Positions 8,668-16,778 of a stretch of DNA of 64,000 bases are shown here, one piece after another. Below the pieces are notes generated by a model. That model had not been told where the DNA came from. It saw only the letters and a list, made by a program, of their open reading frames with translations, and did no database searches. The stretch is from Saccharospirillum sp. MSK14-1 (lineage in GTDB: Bacteria; Pseudomonadota; Gammaproteobacteria; Pseudomonadales; Natronospirillaceae), in the NCBI RefSeq assembly GCF_003054965.1, contig NZ_MIES01000038.1, positions 52,761-116,760 of the forward strand, written 5' to 3'. Each line of letters opens with the position of its first letter. The stretch's first letter is position 1. Made by a program: the position numbers and the translations under genes.

Positions 8668-10048
8668 ATTGCTCACGGAACCTCTTAACGATCGCCATGG
8701 CGACGATGTTCAGCAACAAAGTGGTGAAAAACAGCATCAGACCCAGGGCAAAGGCCGACAGCGTTTTCGGGCTGTCGAACTCCTGGTCACCCACCAGCAA
8801 GGTGGCAATCTGTACGGTGACGGTGGTGACGGCTTCCAGCGGGTTGGCGGTCAGATTGGCGGCCAAACCGGCGGCCATAACCACGATCATGGTTTCACCA
8901 ATGGCCCGTGACGCGGCCAACAAAATGCCGCCCATGATGCCGGGCAGCGCCGCCGGGAACACCACCTGACGAATGGTTTCACTGCGCGTTGCGCCCAGGC
9001 CGTAAGAGCCATCGCGCAGGCTGTTGGGGACAGCGTTGATGACGTCATCCGACAGCGACGACACGAACGGAATGATCATGATGCCCATCACCAGACCCGC
9101 GGCTAACGCCGATTCCGCCGACACACCGTCGAAACCAATGCCCTGGAAGAAATCACGCACCAACGGGCCCATGGTCAAGGCGGCAAAGAAGCCGTAGACC
9201 ACGGTGGGAATACCGGCGAGCACTTCCAGCAGCGGTTTGATGATATTGCGCACGCGCGGCTTGGCGTATTCGGCCAGATAAACGGCCGACATCAGGCCGA
9301 TTGGCACCGCCACGATCAAGGCAATGGCGGCAATCATCAGCGTACCGACGAACAGCGGAATCGCCCCGAACGCGCCCGACGAACCCACCTGATCGGCACG
9401 GATGGCGATCTGCGGACTCCACTGCAGGCCGAAGACAAAATCGAAAAACGGAATGGCCTGGAAGAAGCGAATGCTTTCAAACAACACCGAGAGAATGATG
9501 CCGACCGTGGTGAAGATGGCGATGGTCGAGCACAGCAGCAGCAGGCTTTTGAGGACAAACTCAAACTGCGGACGTGCGCGCAGCGCCGGACGAGTCATCA
9601 CCCAACCGATGAGCGCACCCACCAAGGTGGTGCCAATGGTCAGAATCACTTTGAACAGCTGGCTGCGATCGCGCAGCTGCTGCAGTAACTCGGCGGCCGC
9701 GGTCAATTGTGGATCGGCGCTGGCTGACAGGGAGCCAGAGCTGATGTTCTGAATTTTTGCCAGCGTCAGGTTCATCTGCGGCGAACCCAACTGACCGTAG
9801 CTGTCTGGCAGCGAATTCATCAAACCCTGGATGATGATGCGCTCTTCCAGGAAGACCCAGACTGCCAGCAAGATAAAACCGGGCAGAATGGCCCAGGCCG
9901 CGGCCATCAATCCGTAATAGTTAGGCAGTGAATGCAGGTGCTTGATCTGGCTGGGTCCGCCGACCAGCTGGATGGAACGTTGCCGTCCCAAGCCATAAGC
10001 GAGCACCGCAAGCACCGCGATCACCAACAGCAGCGTCGATGTTTGCAT
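8660..10048 (-). CDS. pstC: Phosphate ABC transporter permease PstC (long form)
   Basis: PstC pairs with PstA to form the phosphate channel. The 462-residue protein has an N-terminal helix (about 2-20), a second at about 45-68, a soluble insertion, and a C-terminal permease core of six helices with the cytoplasmic EAA-type loop LRDGSYGLGATRSETIRQVV. It is longer than the roughly 320-residue E. coli form, matching the long PstA beside it. The ATG at 10048 has GGAG eight bases upstream; a TTG one codon earlier is ignored. It follows pstS after 154 bp containing two hairpins. Confidence 0.95.
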   Translation of the reverse strand: MQTSTLLLVIAVLAVLAYGLGRQRSIQLVGGPSQIKHLHSLPNYYGLMAAAWAILPGFILLAVWVFLEERIIIQGLMNSLPDSYGQLGSPQMNLTLAKIQNISSGSLSASADPQLTAAAELLQQLRDRSQLFKVILTIGTTLVGALIGWVMTRPALRARPQFEFVLKSLLLLCSTIAIFTTVGIILSVLFESIRFFQAIPFFDFVFGLQWSPQIAIRADQVGSSGAFGAIPLFVGTLMIAAIALIVAVPIGLMSAVYLAEYAKPRVRNIIKPLLEVLAGIPTVVYGFFAALTMGPLVRDFFQGIGFDGVSAESALAAGLVMGIMIIPFVSSLSDDVINAVPNSLRDGSYGLGATRSETIRQVVFPAALPGIMGGILLAASRAIGETMIVVMAAGLAANLTANPLEAVTTVTVQIATLLVGDQEFDSPKTLSAFALGLMLFFTTLLLNIVAMAIVKRFREQYD

Positions 10049-10077
10049 CAATAAAGCTCCAAAGTTATCGATATGTC

Positions 10078-10109
10078 CGGGTCAAGCAGCGCAGCGCTCT
10101 GACTGACCC
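10078..10109 (-). other. Hairpin in the pstS-pstC gap
   Basis: CCGGGTCA and TGACCCGG form an 8-bp stem about 30 bp before the pstC start. No U-run follows. Together with the next hairpin it could stabilise the upstream pstS message or lower read-through into pstC. Confidence 0.45.
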
Positions 10110-10147
10110 GGAAACACCGGGATTCGTTCGGTGATTAAAACAACAAA

Positions 10148-10169
10148 GGGAGAGCCCAGTGGCTCTCCC
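10148..10169 (-). terminator. Attenuating terminator downstream of pstS
   Basis: On the minus strand GGGAGAGCC and GGCTCTCCC form a perfect 9-bp stem followed by TTTGTTGTTTT. It lies about 33 bp after the pstS stop and before pstC, so it probably acts as a partial terminator that gives more binding protein than permease. Confidence 0.65.
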
Positions 10170-10202
10170 GATGCATGACATTACAACTTTAAAAAACGCT
10201 GC

Positions 10203-11252
10203 TTAGAGTTCTTTCAGCGGTTCCAGGTTGTCAACGTCGCTCTTCATTCTGGCGTATTCAGCGTTGTCGAGCGGGATCAGACCACGGTCAACCAGGTAAC
10301 CGTTAGAGCCGATCGCACGACGGCTGGTGAACTCAGCCAGGTACTCTTCCATGCCCGGGATAACGCCAACGTGTGCCTTCTTAACATAGAAGAACAGCGG
10401 ACGGGAAACCGGGTAAGAACCGCTGGCGATTTCTTCGAACGTCGCCTGGTGGCCTTCTACAGAGATGCTCTTAACACGGTCAGAGTTCTGGTCCAGGAAA
10501 GAGAAACCGAAGATGCCCAGGGCAGTCGGGTCGTTTTCCAGACGAGAAACGATCAGCGTGTCGTTTTCACCGGCTTCGATGAACGCACCGTCTTCACGCA
10601 TGGTGGCGCACACTTCTTCGAACTTGTCTTCGTCGCTGTCTTCCAGAGAAGCGATGGCGTCAAACTCGCCACAGCCTTCTTCCATAACCAGCTCTACGAA
10701 AGCGTCACGAGTACCGGAAGTCGGCGGCGGGCCGAAAACGCGGATCGCGGTGTTCGGCAGGTTGCCGCGGATGTCGCTCCAGGTTTCATACGGGTTTTCA
10801 ACCAGACCGTTGCCATTCGGGTTCGGTACGGTTTCAGCCAGCGCCAGGAACAACTCGCCCTTGGTCAGATCCATGCCAGTCGCATCAACGCTCTGGGCAA
10901 CGGCGATGCCGTCAAAACCGATCAGGACTTCAACCACGTCTTCAACGCCGTTAGCTGCACAGGTTTCCAGCTCGGAAGCCTTGATGCGGCGAGACGCATT
11001 GGTGATGTCAGGAGTGGATTCACCAACGCCCTGACAGAACAGACGCAGACCGCCGCCTGAACCAGTCGACTCGATGGTCGGAGTCGGGTAAGAAGTGGTC
11101 TGACCGAACCGTTCGGCCACAACAGTGGCGAAAGGATAAACGGTCGAGGAACCGACGATGCTGATCTGGTCGCGGGCTTCGGCGAACGCGGTGCCGGACA
11201 GAGACGCGGCCATAGCTGCCACCAGGGTGGCGCCAATCATTGTTTTCTTCAC
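10203..11252 (-). CDS. pstS: Phosphate-binding periplasmic protein PstS
   Basis: PstS captures phosphate in the periplasm for PstCAB. The 349-residue precursor has a signal peptide ending at GTAFA-EARDQ. The phosphate-binding loops are recognisable at IVGSSTVYPF, ESTGSGGGLRLFC and PPTSGTRDAFVEL. The start is a GTG at 11252 with GGAGG six bases upstream; an internal ATG four codons later is not needed. It is the first gene of the pst cluster and is preceded by tandem Pho boxes. Confidence 0.97.
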   Translation of the reverse strand: MKKTMIGATLVAAMAASLSGTAFAEARDQISIVGSSTVYPFATVVAERFGQTTSYPTPTIESTGSGGGLRLFCQGVGESTPDITNASRRIKASELETCAANGVEDVVEVLIGFDGIAVAQSVDATGMDLTKGELFLALAETVPNPNGNGLVENPYETWSDIRGNLPNTAIRVFGPPPTSGTRDAFVELVMEEGCGEFDAIASLEDSDEDKFEEVCATMREDGAFIEAGENDTLIVSRLENDPTALGIFGFSFLDQNSDRVKSISVEGHQATFEEIASGSYPVSRPLFFYVKKAHVGVIPGMEEYLAEFTSRRAIGSNGYLVDRGLIPLDNAEYARMKSDVDNLEPLKEL

Positions 11253-11336
11253 TGGTAACCTCCAGTTAGTTCATCACTGAGTGAAACCCCGACCTTTCCC
11301 CTTGGAAACGCCAGTGGCTTCATGGGCTCGCAAGGG

Positions 11337-11392
11337 ATGCTAGGTGCGTCGGATGACAACTGTATGAACCAAAGATGACAGTATTATGACAG
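11337..11392 (-). promoter_or_regulatory. Tandem Pho boxes and -10 of the pstS promoter
   Basis: Read on the minus strand, four 7-base direct repeats occur with an 11-bp period: CTGTCAT (11386-11392), CTGTCAT (11375-11381), GGTTCAT (11364-11370) and TTGTCAT (11353-11359). The first pair is a perfect Pho box (CTGTCATAATACTGTCAT). Ten bases after the last repeat is a -10 hexamer TAGCAT (11337-11342), the class II spacing at which PhoB replaces the -35 contact. The leader to the pstS GTG is about 75 nt. Confidence 0.9.
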
Positions 11393-11510
11393 CGTGTCAT
11401 TGTTGCTTTTGTTACTGGCTATGACTGGTTTCTGACCATATCCAAGCCACTGCGACGCCGTTATACTGGCGCTCTTATTAACCCGACAACGACAATAACG
11501 AGCCAGAGTC

Positions 11511-11936
11511 ATGAGCAAACTGGACGCCACCAATCCAGAACCCCGCGGTGAATTGCAATTACGCGTCGTCGCTCAACCCAAAGACACCAACACCAACGGC
11601 GATATTTCCGGTGGCTGGCTGGTCACCCACATGGACATGGCCGCCAGCGTCGCGGCGGGTCGCATTGCCCGTGGCCGGACCACCACGATGGCGATTGGCG
11701 ACATGGCTTTTGTGCGCCCTATTAAAGTGGGCTCGGTGATCTGCTGCTATACCCACATTCTGGGGATGGGCCGCTCGTCCATTCGCATAGGAGTGGAAGT
11801 CTGGTGCCGTATGCCCGAAGACGCCGAACGTCAAAAAGTGACGGAAACCGAATTTGTTTACGTAGCCATCGACGAACAGCGCCGTATTCGCGCGCTGCCG
11901 CAAGCCGAGTCTGAGGTCAGCCTGAGTAATCACTGA
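11511..11936 (+). CDS. yciA: YciA-type acyl-CoA thioesterase
   Basis: This is a small hotdog-fold thioesterase that hydrolyses acyl-CoA esters in the cytosol. The family's active-site region is visible as TNTNGDISGGWLVTHMDMAAS (residues 22-42), followed by MAIGDMAFVRPIKVG and the late FVYVAIDE strand. At 141 residues it is of normal YciA length. It is divergent from pstS and separated from it by the Pho boxes; a TATACT hexamer near 11462 is a possible -10. Whether PhoB affects it is unknown. The symbol is by family; the exact substrate is not deducible. Confidence 0.85.
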   Translation: MSKLDATNPEPRGELQLRVVAQPKDTNTNGDISGGWLVTHMDMAASVAAGRIARGRTTTMAIGDMAFVRPIKVGSVICCYTHILGMGRSSIRIGVEVWCRMPEDAERQKVTETEFVYVAIDEQRRIRALPQAESEVSLSNH

Positions 11937-11994
11937 GGCTGACCAACGCCCCTTCCCGGCAGGTCATCTTTCGCCGTTCGCATTTTCTGCTTTG

Positions 11995-12012
11995 ATGACA
12001 TTTTTATTACAG
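11995..12012 (-). promoter_or_regulatory. Inverted Pho-like box over the pit promoter
   Basis: On the minus strand CTGTAATAAAAATGTCAT matches the Pho box CTGTCAT-N4-CTGTCAT at 12 of 14 positions. It points away from the downstream DUF47-pitA operon and lies over the -35 region of its promoter (-10 TATAAT at 12024-12029). That geometry suits repression rather than activation by PhoB. This is an inference from motif and position. Confidence 0.5.
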
Positions 12013-12029
12013 AAAAAGGCCTCTATAAT
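12001..12029 (+). promoter_or_regulatory. Promoter of the DUF47-pitA operon
   Basis: A perfect TATAAT at 12024-12029 stands 34 bp before the start codon. The -35 at 12001-12006 (TTTTTA, 17-bp spacer) is poor. The Pho-like box covers this -35. Confidence 0.55.
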
Positions 12030-12062
12030 GCGCGCCCAGTTCGCATAACAGAGGACAGCGAT

Positions 12063-12743
12063 ATGGCTGCCGACAGCCCATTGATGGCACTGTTTGGCCG
12101 ATCTCCGGTCAAGCCCATTCAAGAGCACATCAAAAAAGCCCACGCCTGCGCCGAACGCTTGCTCGACTTTTATGACACCGCCGTCAGCGGTGACTATCAG
12201 GCCGCTGAGCAAGTCCGCCTCGACATTGCCGGACTGGAAAAAGACGCCGACAAGCTGAAAAAGGACATCCGGGTTCATCTGCCCAACAGCCTGTTCATGC
12301 CGGTGCCGCGTTCGGATCTGCTCGAACTGGTGACCCAGCAAGACCGCCTGGCCAACCGCGCCAAGGACATCGCCGGTATCATGGTCGGTCGCGAAATGGC
12401 GATTCCCGCACCCATGCAACCGCTGATGCGCGAATATCTGGAAGCGGCCATCGCGACCAGCGCCAAAGCGGCGGCGGCTTTGGCCGAACTGGATGAGTTA
12501 TTCGAAACCGGTTTCGGTACCAAGGAAATCACGCTGGTGTCCAAGCTGATTGACGCTTTGGACGATCAGGAACACCGCACGGACGAATTGGAAATCAACA
12601 TCCGCAAGGCCCTGCGTGCCGTGGAACTGGATCATCCGCCCATCGAGGTGATGTTCCTGTACCGCGTCATCGAGTTGATCGGCGATCTGGCCGATGTGGC
12701 TCAACGCGTAGGCGCCCGCCTGCAAATCCTCATGGCTCGCTAA
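12063..12743 (+). CDS. DUF47 (TIGR00153) PhoU-like partner of Pit
   Basis: This 226-residue all-helical protein belongs to the DUF47/TIGR00153 family, a PhoU relative almost always encoded next to Pit transporters and thought to modulate them. The start is preceded by GAGGACAGCGAT. Family-like segments include SPLMALFGRSPVKPIQEHI at the N-terminus and FLYRVIELIGDLADVAQRVGARLQILMAR at the C-terminus. It is 46 bp upstream of pitA and shares its operon. It should not be confused with the phoU at 5715, which has two canonical metal motifs. Confidence 0.9.
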   Translation: MAADSPLMALFGRSPVKPIQEHIKKAHACAERLLDFYDTAVSGDYQAAEQVRLDIAGLEKDADKLKKDIRVHLPNSLFMPVPRSDLLELVTQQDRLANRAKDIAGIMVGREMAIPAPMQPLMREYLEAAIATSAKAAAALAELDELFETGFGTKEITLVSKLIDALDDQEHRTDELEINIRKALRAVELDHPPIEVMFLYRVIELIGDLADVAQRVGARLQILMAR

Positions 12744-12789
12744 AACAGCGGGCCTTTCTTTTATTTATCGTTAAGACAGAGGACAGCGC

Positions 12790-14055
12790 ATGACCATCAT
12801 TGCCGAATATGGCCCGTGGTTCGTTCTGCTCGCCTGCGTTTTTGGTTTTTTCATGGCTTGGGGCGTTGGTGCCAACGACGTTGCCAATGCAATGGGTACT
12901 TCGGTCGGTTCGCGTGCTTTGACAGTGCGTCAGGCCATCGTCATTGCCATGATTTTCGAGTTCGCCGGGGCTTACCTGGCAGGCGGTGAAGTCACCGGAA
13001 CCATCCGCAAAGGCATCGTCGATGCCTCTGTGCTCGAGGGCTCACCGGAATTACTGGTTTACGGCATGATGTCGGCATTGCTGGCAGCCGGTATCTGGCT
13101 GGTGATTGCGTCTTATATGGGCTGGCCGGTCTCCACCACCCACTCCATTGTCGGTGCCATTGTCGGCTTTGCTGCCGTCGGCATCGGCGTCGATTACGTT
13201 CAGTGGGGCAAAGTCAGCACCATTGTGATGAGCTGGGTCGTCTCGCCACTGCTCTCGGGCACCATCGCTTTCTTGCTGTTCCGGTCGGTGTATCGGTTGA
13301 TTCTGAACACCGATGACCCGTTCGCCAACGCCAAGCGTTATGTGCCGGTCTATATGTTCCTGACCGGTTTCATCATTGCCATGGTGACGCTGACCAAAGG
13401 CCTGAAGCACGTCGGTTTGCACCTGTCTTTCCTGTCCAGCCTGGCGCTGGCGGCGCTGGCCGGCCTGGTGATTCTGGGCATTGGTCTGCTGATGTTGCGC
13501 CGCGTACAGATTGACGCCGAAGCCGACCGTGCCTTTCGCTACGCCTCAGTGGAACGCGTCTTTGCCGTGCTGATGGTATTCACCGCCTGCGCCATGGCGT
13601 TCGCGCACGGCTCCAACGATGTCGCCAACGCCGTCGGCCCGCTGGCCGCGGTGATCAATGTGGTGGCCAATAACGGCGATATCGCGGCGCAATCGGCCAT
13701 GCCGGCCTGGGTTCTGTTGCTCGGTGGCGGCGGCATCATCGTCGGTCTGGCGACCTTCGGTTATAAGGTGATGGGCACCATCGGTCGTCGTATTACCGAA
13801 CTCACGCCTAGCCGTGGCTTCGCCGCTGAGCTGGCCGCGGGTACCACCGTGGTACTGGCATCGGGTACCGGACTGCCGATTTCCACCACCCACACCTTGG
13901 TGGGCGCCGTGCTTGGTGTGGGTCTGGCGCGCGGTATTTCTGCGCTGAACTTGCGCGTGATTGGCACCATCGTCGCTTCCTGGGTGGTCACCCTGCCCGC
14001 TGGCGGCTTGCTCGCCATTCTCTTCTTCTTTATGTTCAAAGGGATGTTCGGCTAA
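12790..14055 (+). CDS. pitA: Low-affinity inorganic phosphate transporter (PiT family)
   Basis: PiT carriers import phosphate, usually as a metal-phosphate complex, with a cation gradient. The 421-residue protein has about ten membrane helices and the two inverted PiT signature repeats: GVGANDVANAMGTSVGS with PVSTTHSIVGAIVGF in the first half, and AHGSNDVANAVGPLAA with PISTTHTLVGAVLGVG in the second. A GAGGACAGCGC precedes the ATG. It is co-transcribed with the DUF47 gene. This is the second phosphate system of the window, beside the high-affinity Pst. Confidence 0.95.
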   Translation: MTIIAEYGPWFVLLACVFGFFMAWGVGANDVANAMGTSVGSRALTVRQAIVIAMIFEFAGAYLAGGEVTGTIRKGIVDASVLEGSPELLVYGMMSALLAAGIWLVIASYMGWPVSTTHSIVGAIVGFAAVGIGVDYVQWGKVSTIVMSWVVSPLLSGTIAFLLFRSVYRLILNTDDPFANAKRYVPVYMFLTGFIIAMVTLTKGLKHVGLHLSFLSSLALAALAGLVILGIGLLMLRRVQIDAEADRAFRYASVERVFAVLMVFTACAMAFAHGSNDVANAVGPLAAVINVVANNGDIAAQSAMPAWVLLLGGGGIIVGLATFGYKVMGTIGRRITELTPSRGFAAELAAGTTVVLASGTGLPISTTHTLVGAVLGVGLARGISALNLRVIGTIVASWVVTLPAGGLLAILFFFMFKGMFG

Positions 14056-14080
14056 GCCGCACGTCACCGGAACGTAAAAG

Positions 14081-14114
14081 CGCCGTTTTGTGAGCCCGGT
14101 CGGCTCACAAGGCG
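14081..14114 (+). terminator. Terminator-like hairpin after pitA
   Basis: TTGTGAGCC and GGCTCACAA form a 9-bp stem around CGGTC, extended by flanking CGCC/GGCG. No U-run follows, so it may be a Rho-assisted or mRNA-stabilising element. A TATAAT at 14127-14132, just beyond, may be the -10 of mtgA. Confidence 0.45.
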
Positions 14115-14161
14115 GCCCCGGTCGATTATAATCCCGCGCCCGTTTGAGCCGCCGGCTGTTC

Positions 14162-14848
14162 ATGTCGAAACTGTCGTTCACATCCGCGTTACGTATTCTG
14201 GTGCTGTGTTGCCTGTCACTGGTGGTGGTCAGCCTGTTGCTGACGGTACCGCTGCGCTGGATCAATCCGCCGGTTACCGCCTTTATTCTGCTCGACGGCG
14301 ACGCCAGCGCCCGCCAGATGCGTCAGCACTGGACGCCGCTGGATCAGATCGATGCCAACCTGCCCATTGCGGTCGTCGCCTCCGAAGATCAGCTTTTCCC
14401 GACGCATTTCGGTTTCGACTTCAGCTCCATCTGGGAAGCGATTCACGAAGACGACGGCCCGATGCGTGGTGCCTCTACGCTCAGCCAACAGCTGTCGAAG
14501 AACCTCTATTTGTGGTCCGGTCGCAGCCTGTTTCGCAAAGGCGTGGAAGCCTGGTTCACGCTGCTGATCGAGCTGACCTGGCCCAAGGAGCGCATTCTGG
14601 AGGTGTATCTGAATGTGGTGGAATTTGGGCCGGGGATTTACGGCGTTGGTCACGCCAGCGAAACCTTCTTCGGCAAATCCCCCAGCCAGTTGAACCGCTA
14701 TGAAGCTTCGCTGCTGGCGGCAGTATTACCCAACCCCAAGCGGTTGTCGGCGCAGCGCCCGTCCGATTATGTGTACCAACGCGCCTACGACATTCGCAAC
14801 GCCATCCGCTATTTGGGCGGACCCAGCTATTTAGCCGGTATTCTCTGA
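14162..14848 (+). CDS. mtgA: Monofunctional peptidoglycan glycosyltransferase MtgA
   Basis: MtgA polymerises lipid II glycan strands without a transpeptidase domain. The 228-residue protein has one N-terminal membrane anchor (about residues 8-34) and the GT51 motifs: ASEDQLFPTHFGFD with the catalytic Glu, STLSQQLSKNLYLW, KERILEVYLNVVEFGPGIYG and RYEASLLAAVLPNP. The ATG at 14162 is preferred over the TTG at 14144. It ends 4 bp before the convergent CDF gene. Confidence 0.94.
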   Translation: MSKLSFTSALRILVLCCLSLVVVSLLLTVPLRWINPPVTAFILLDGDASARQMRQHWTPLDQIDANLPIAVVASEDQLFPTHFGFDFSSIWEAIHEDDGPMRGASTLSQQLSKNLYLWSGRSLFRKGVEAWFTLLIELTWPKERILEVYLNVVEFGPGIYGVGHASETFFGKSPSQLNRYEASLLAAVLPNPKRLSAQRPSDYVYQRAYDIRNAIRYLGGPSYLAGIL

Positions 14849-14852
14849 GCGC

Positions 14853-15776
14853 TCAGCAGTGGTCGTCTGTCGGACAATGATGCGGTTGGTATTCCAGCTG
14901 CAACGTCGTGTGGCCAATGCCAAAGTCCTGCTGCAGTCGCTCGCTGGCGCGGTGAATCAGGGCATCATCATCCGCCTCCGGTGGGCGAACCAGATGCGCG
15001 GTCAGCGCGGTTTCGGTGGTACTCAGTGCCCAGACATGCAGATGATGCACGTCCAGAACATCCGGCAGCTGCTGCAGCGCCGCTTCCACCTCACGCAAAT
15101 CAATGTTCCGGGGTACGGCATCGACCGCCAGGTTCAGCGACTCGGTCAGGAGCGACCAGGTGCCGACCAGAATGACGGCAGCAATCACCAGGCTAACCAG
15201 CGGGTCGATCCAGCTGATGCCGGTTAGCAGGATCAAACCACCCGCTACCACAACCCCCAGAGAAACCCCCGCATCCGCCGCCATATGCAGGAAAGCACCG
15301 CGAATGTTCAGATCGTGCTGACCACCCATAAAGAGCAGCATGGTAGCGGCATTAATCAGCGTACCGATGGCCGCCACCGCCATCACCGTCATGCCCGCCA
15401 CCGGCGCCGGATCGCTGAAGCGTTGCACCGCTTCCCAGGCAATGGCACCAATGGCGATCAGCAGCAACACGGCGTTGAGCAGCGCGGCCAGAATGGTGGT
15501 TTTCTTTAACCCAAAGGTCCGCAACCGACTGCTGTGGCGCCGGGCTAACACACTGGCGCCCCATGCCAGCAATAAACCAAGCACATCGCTGAGGTTATGG
15601 CCTGCATCAGCCAGCAGCGCCAACGAACCCGCCCAGAAACCATACAGCGCTTCGATCACCACAAAGCCGAGATTCAGTGCAACACCAATGGCAAAAGAGC
15701 GGTTGTAGTGCGCCGGAGCGTGAGCATGGCCGTGTGAATGGTTGTGCCCATGGGTGGGGCTGTGTTGATGCGACAT
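14853..15776 (-). CDS. Cation diffusion facilitator, probable zinc exporter
   Basis: CDF proteins export Zn2+ or related divalent ions in exchange for protons. The 307-residue protein has a His-rich N-terminus (HQHSPTHGHNHSHGHAHAP), six helices with the zinc-site motifs LLADAGHNLSD and LHMAADAGVS, and a C-terminal cytoplasmic domain with HHLHVWALSTTETALTAH. The pattern is that of the CzcD/ZitB branch. The ATG at 15776 has AGGAG eight bases upstream. I give no symbol because CzcD and ZitB cannot be told apart by eye. Confidence 0.88.
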   Translation of the reverse strand: MSHQHSPTHGHNHSHGHAHAPAHYNRSFAIGVALNLGFVVIEALYGFWAGSLALLADAGHNLSDVLGLLLAWGASVLARRHSSRLRTFGLKKTTILAALLNAVLLLIAIGAIAWEAVQRFSDPAPVAGMTVMAVAAIGTLINAATMLLFMGGQHDLNIRGAFLHMAADAGVSLGVVVAGGLILLTGISWIDPLVSLVIAAVILVGTWSLLTESLNLAVDAVPRNIDLREVEAALQQLPDVLDVHHLHVWALSTTETALTAHLVRPPEADDDALIHRASERLQQDFGIGHTTLQLEYQPHHCPTDDHC

Positions 15777-15902
15777 CAATACGTCTCCTCAGCGATTTGA
15801 CGTCTATTAAAAACCCTCAAGCCATTGTAGGTTCAAGCCCGGTCTTCGCGACACCGTCGCTGCCAGTATATAGTGGCGCTTTTGCCGACGGACCCAACCA
15901 CT

Positions 15903-16766
15903 ATGACCGCGTCTCCGCGCCTGATCAGTTTCACATTGTTGGCGCTGGTCGCCTTCGCCGCCAACTCGGTACTTTGCCGCTGGGCACTGGGCGATGCCGC
16001 CATCGATGCCGCTTCGTTTACCGCCGTACGACTGGTGGCGGGTGCCTTGACGTTACTGCTGCTGGTTAAGCTCAGTGACCGTCGACTGCCCATTCACCGC
16101 GCCGTTAAAGCCGGTTCGATTCGAGGCGCTGCCTGGTTGTTTTTGTACGCCGCTGGCTTCTCCTTTGCCTACATCCAACTCGATACCGCCACCGGCGCGC
16201 TCATACTCTTTGGCACCGTTCAGCTGACGCTGATCGGCATCAGCCTGTGGCAAGGGCATCGTCTGAACAGCACCGAATGGGCGGGTGTGTTCGCCGCCTG
16301 CGCAGGGTTTGTGTATCTGATTTTGCCCGATCTGACCACGCCATCGTTGCGCGGCCTGGTGCTGATGATGGGAGCCGGTATTGCCTGGGGTTTGTACACC
16401 TTGAACGGTCGTGGTTCTAACCAGCCATTACTCGACACGGCGGGCAATTTCATCCGCACCGCGCCGTTGGTTTTGTTGCTGTTTATCCCCTTTATTGAAA
16501 CCGTACAGATCAGTCGCGACGGTTTCTGGCTCGCCGTAGTTTCCGGTGCCTTCGCATCGGGGTGTGGCTACGCCTTGTGGTATGCGGTACTGCCATCACT
16601 GAGCGGCATTCAAGCGGGGATCTTGCAACTGTCGGTGCCGTTACTGGCAGCCGCGGGTGGCGTGTTATTGGTGGGAGAGGCGCTGGACCCGCGTCTGTTA
16701 CTGGCCAGCGTCTTACTGCTGGGCGGCATCGCCCTGGTACTCTGGGGACGCCGCCAAGCCGGTTAA
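15903..16766 (+). CDS. EamA/DMT-superfamily transporter
   Basis: A 287-residue inner-membrane protein with ten predicted helices arranged as two EamA repeats, the second beginning near SLRGLVLMMGAGIAWGLYTLNGRGS. The conserved Trp/Gly-rich ends of each repeat are present, the last being ASVLLLGGIALVLWGRR. DMT carriers export or import small metabolites; the substrate cannot be inferred. The ATG at 15903 is used; an upstream GTG (15873) would add ten non-hydrophobic residues. It is divergent from the CDF gene. Confidence 0.82.
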   Translation: MTASPRLISFTLLALVAFAANSVLCRWALGDAAIDAASFTAVRLVAGALTLLLLVKLSDRRLPIHRAVKAGSIRGAAWLFLYAAGFSFAYIQLDTATGALILFGTVQLTLIGISLWQGHRLNSTEWAGVFAACAGFVYLILPDLTTPSLRGLVLMMGAGIAWGLYTLNGRGSNQPLLDTAGNFIRTAPLVLLLFIPFIETVQISRDGFWLAVVSGAFASGCGYALWYAVLPSLSGIQAGILQLSVPLLAAAGGVLLVGEALDPRLLLASVLLLGGIALVLWGRRQAG

Positions 16767-16778
16767 TTTAACCGGGCA

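Noticed and set aside
13546..14265. 239-residue frame spanning the end of pitA and the mtgA start on the minus strand
   Set aside because: It covers two real genes and a promoter and has low-complexity composition.
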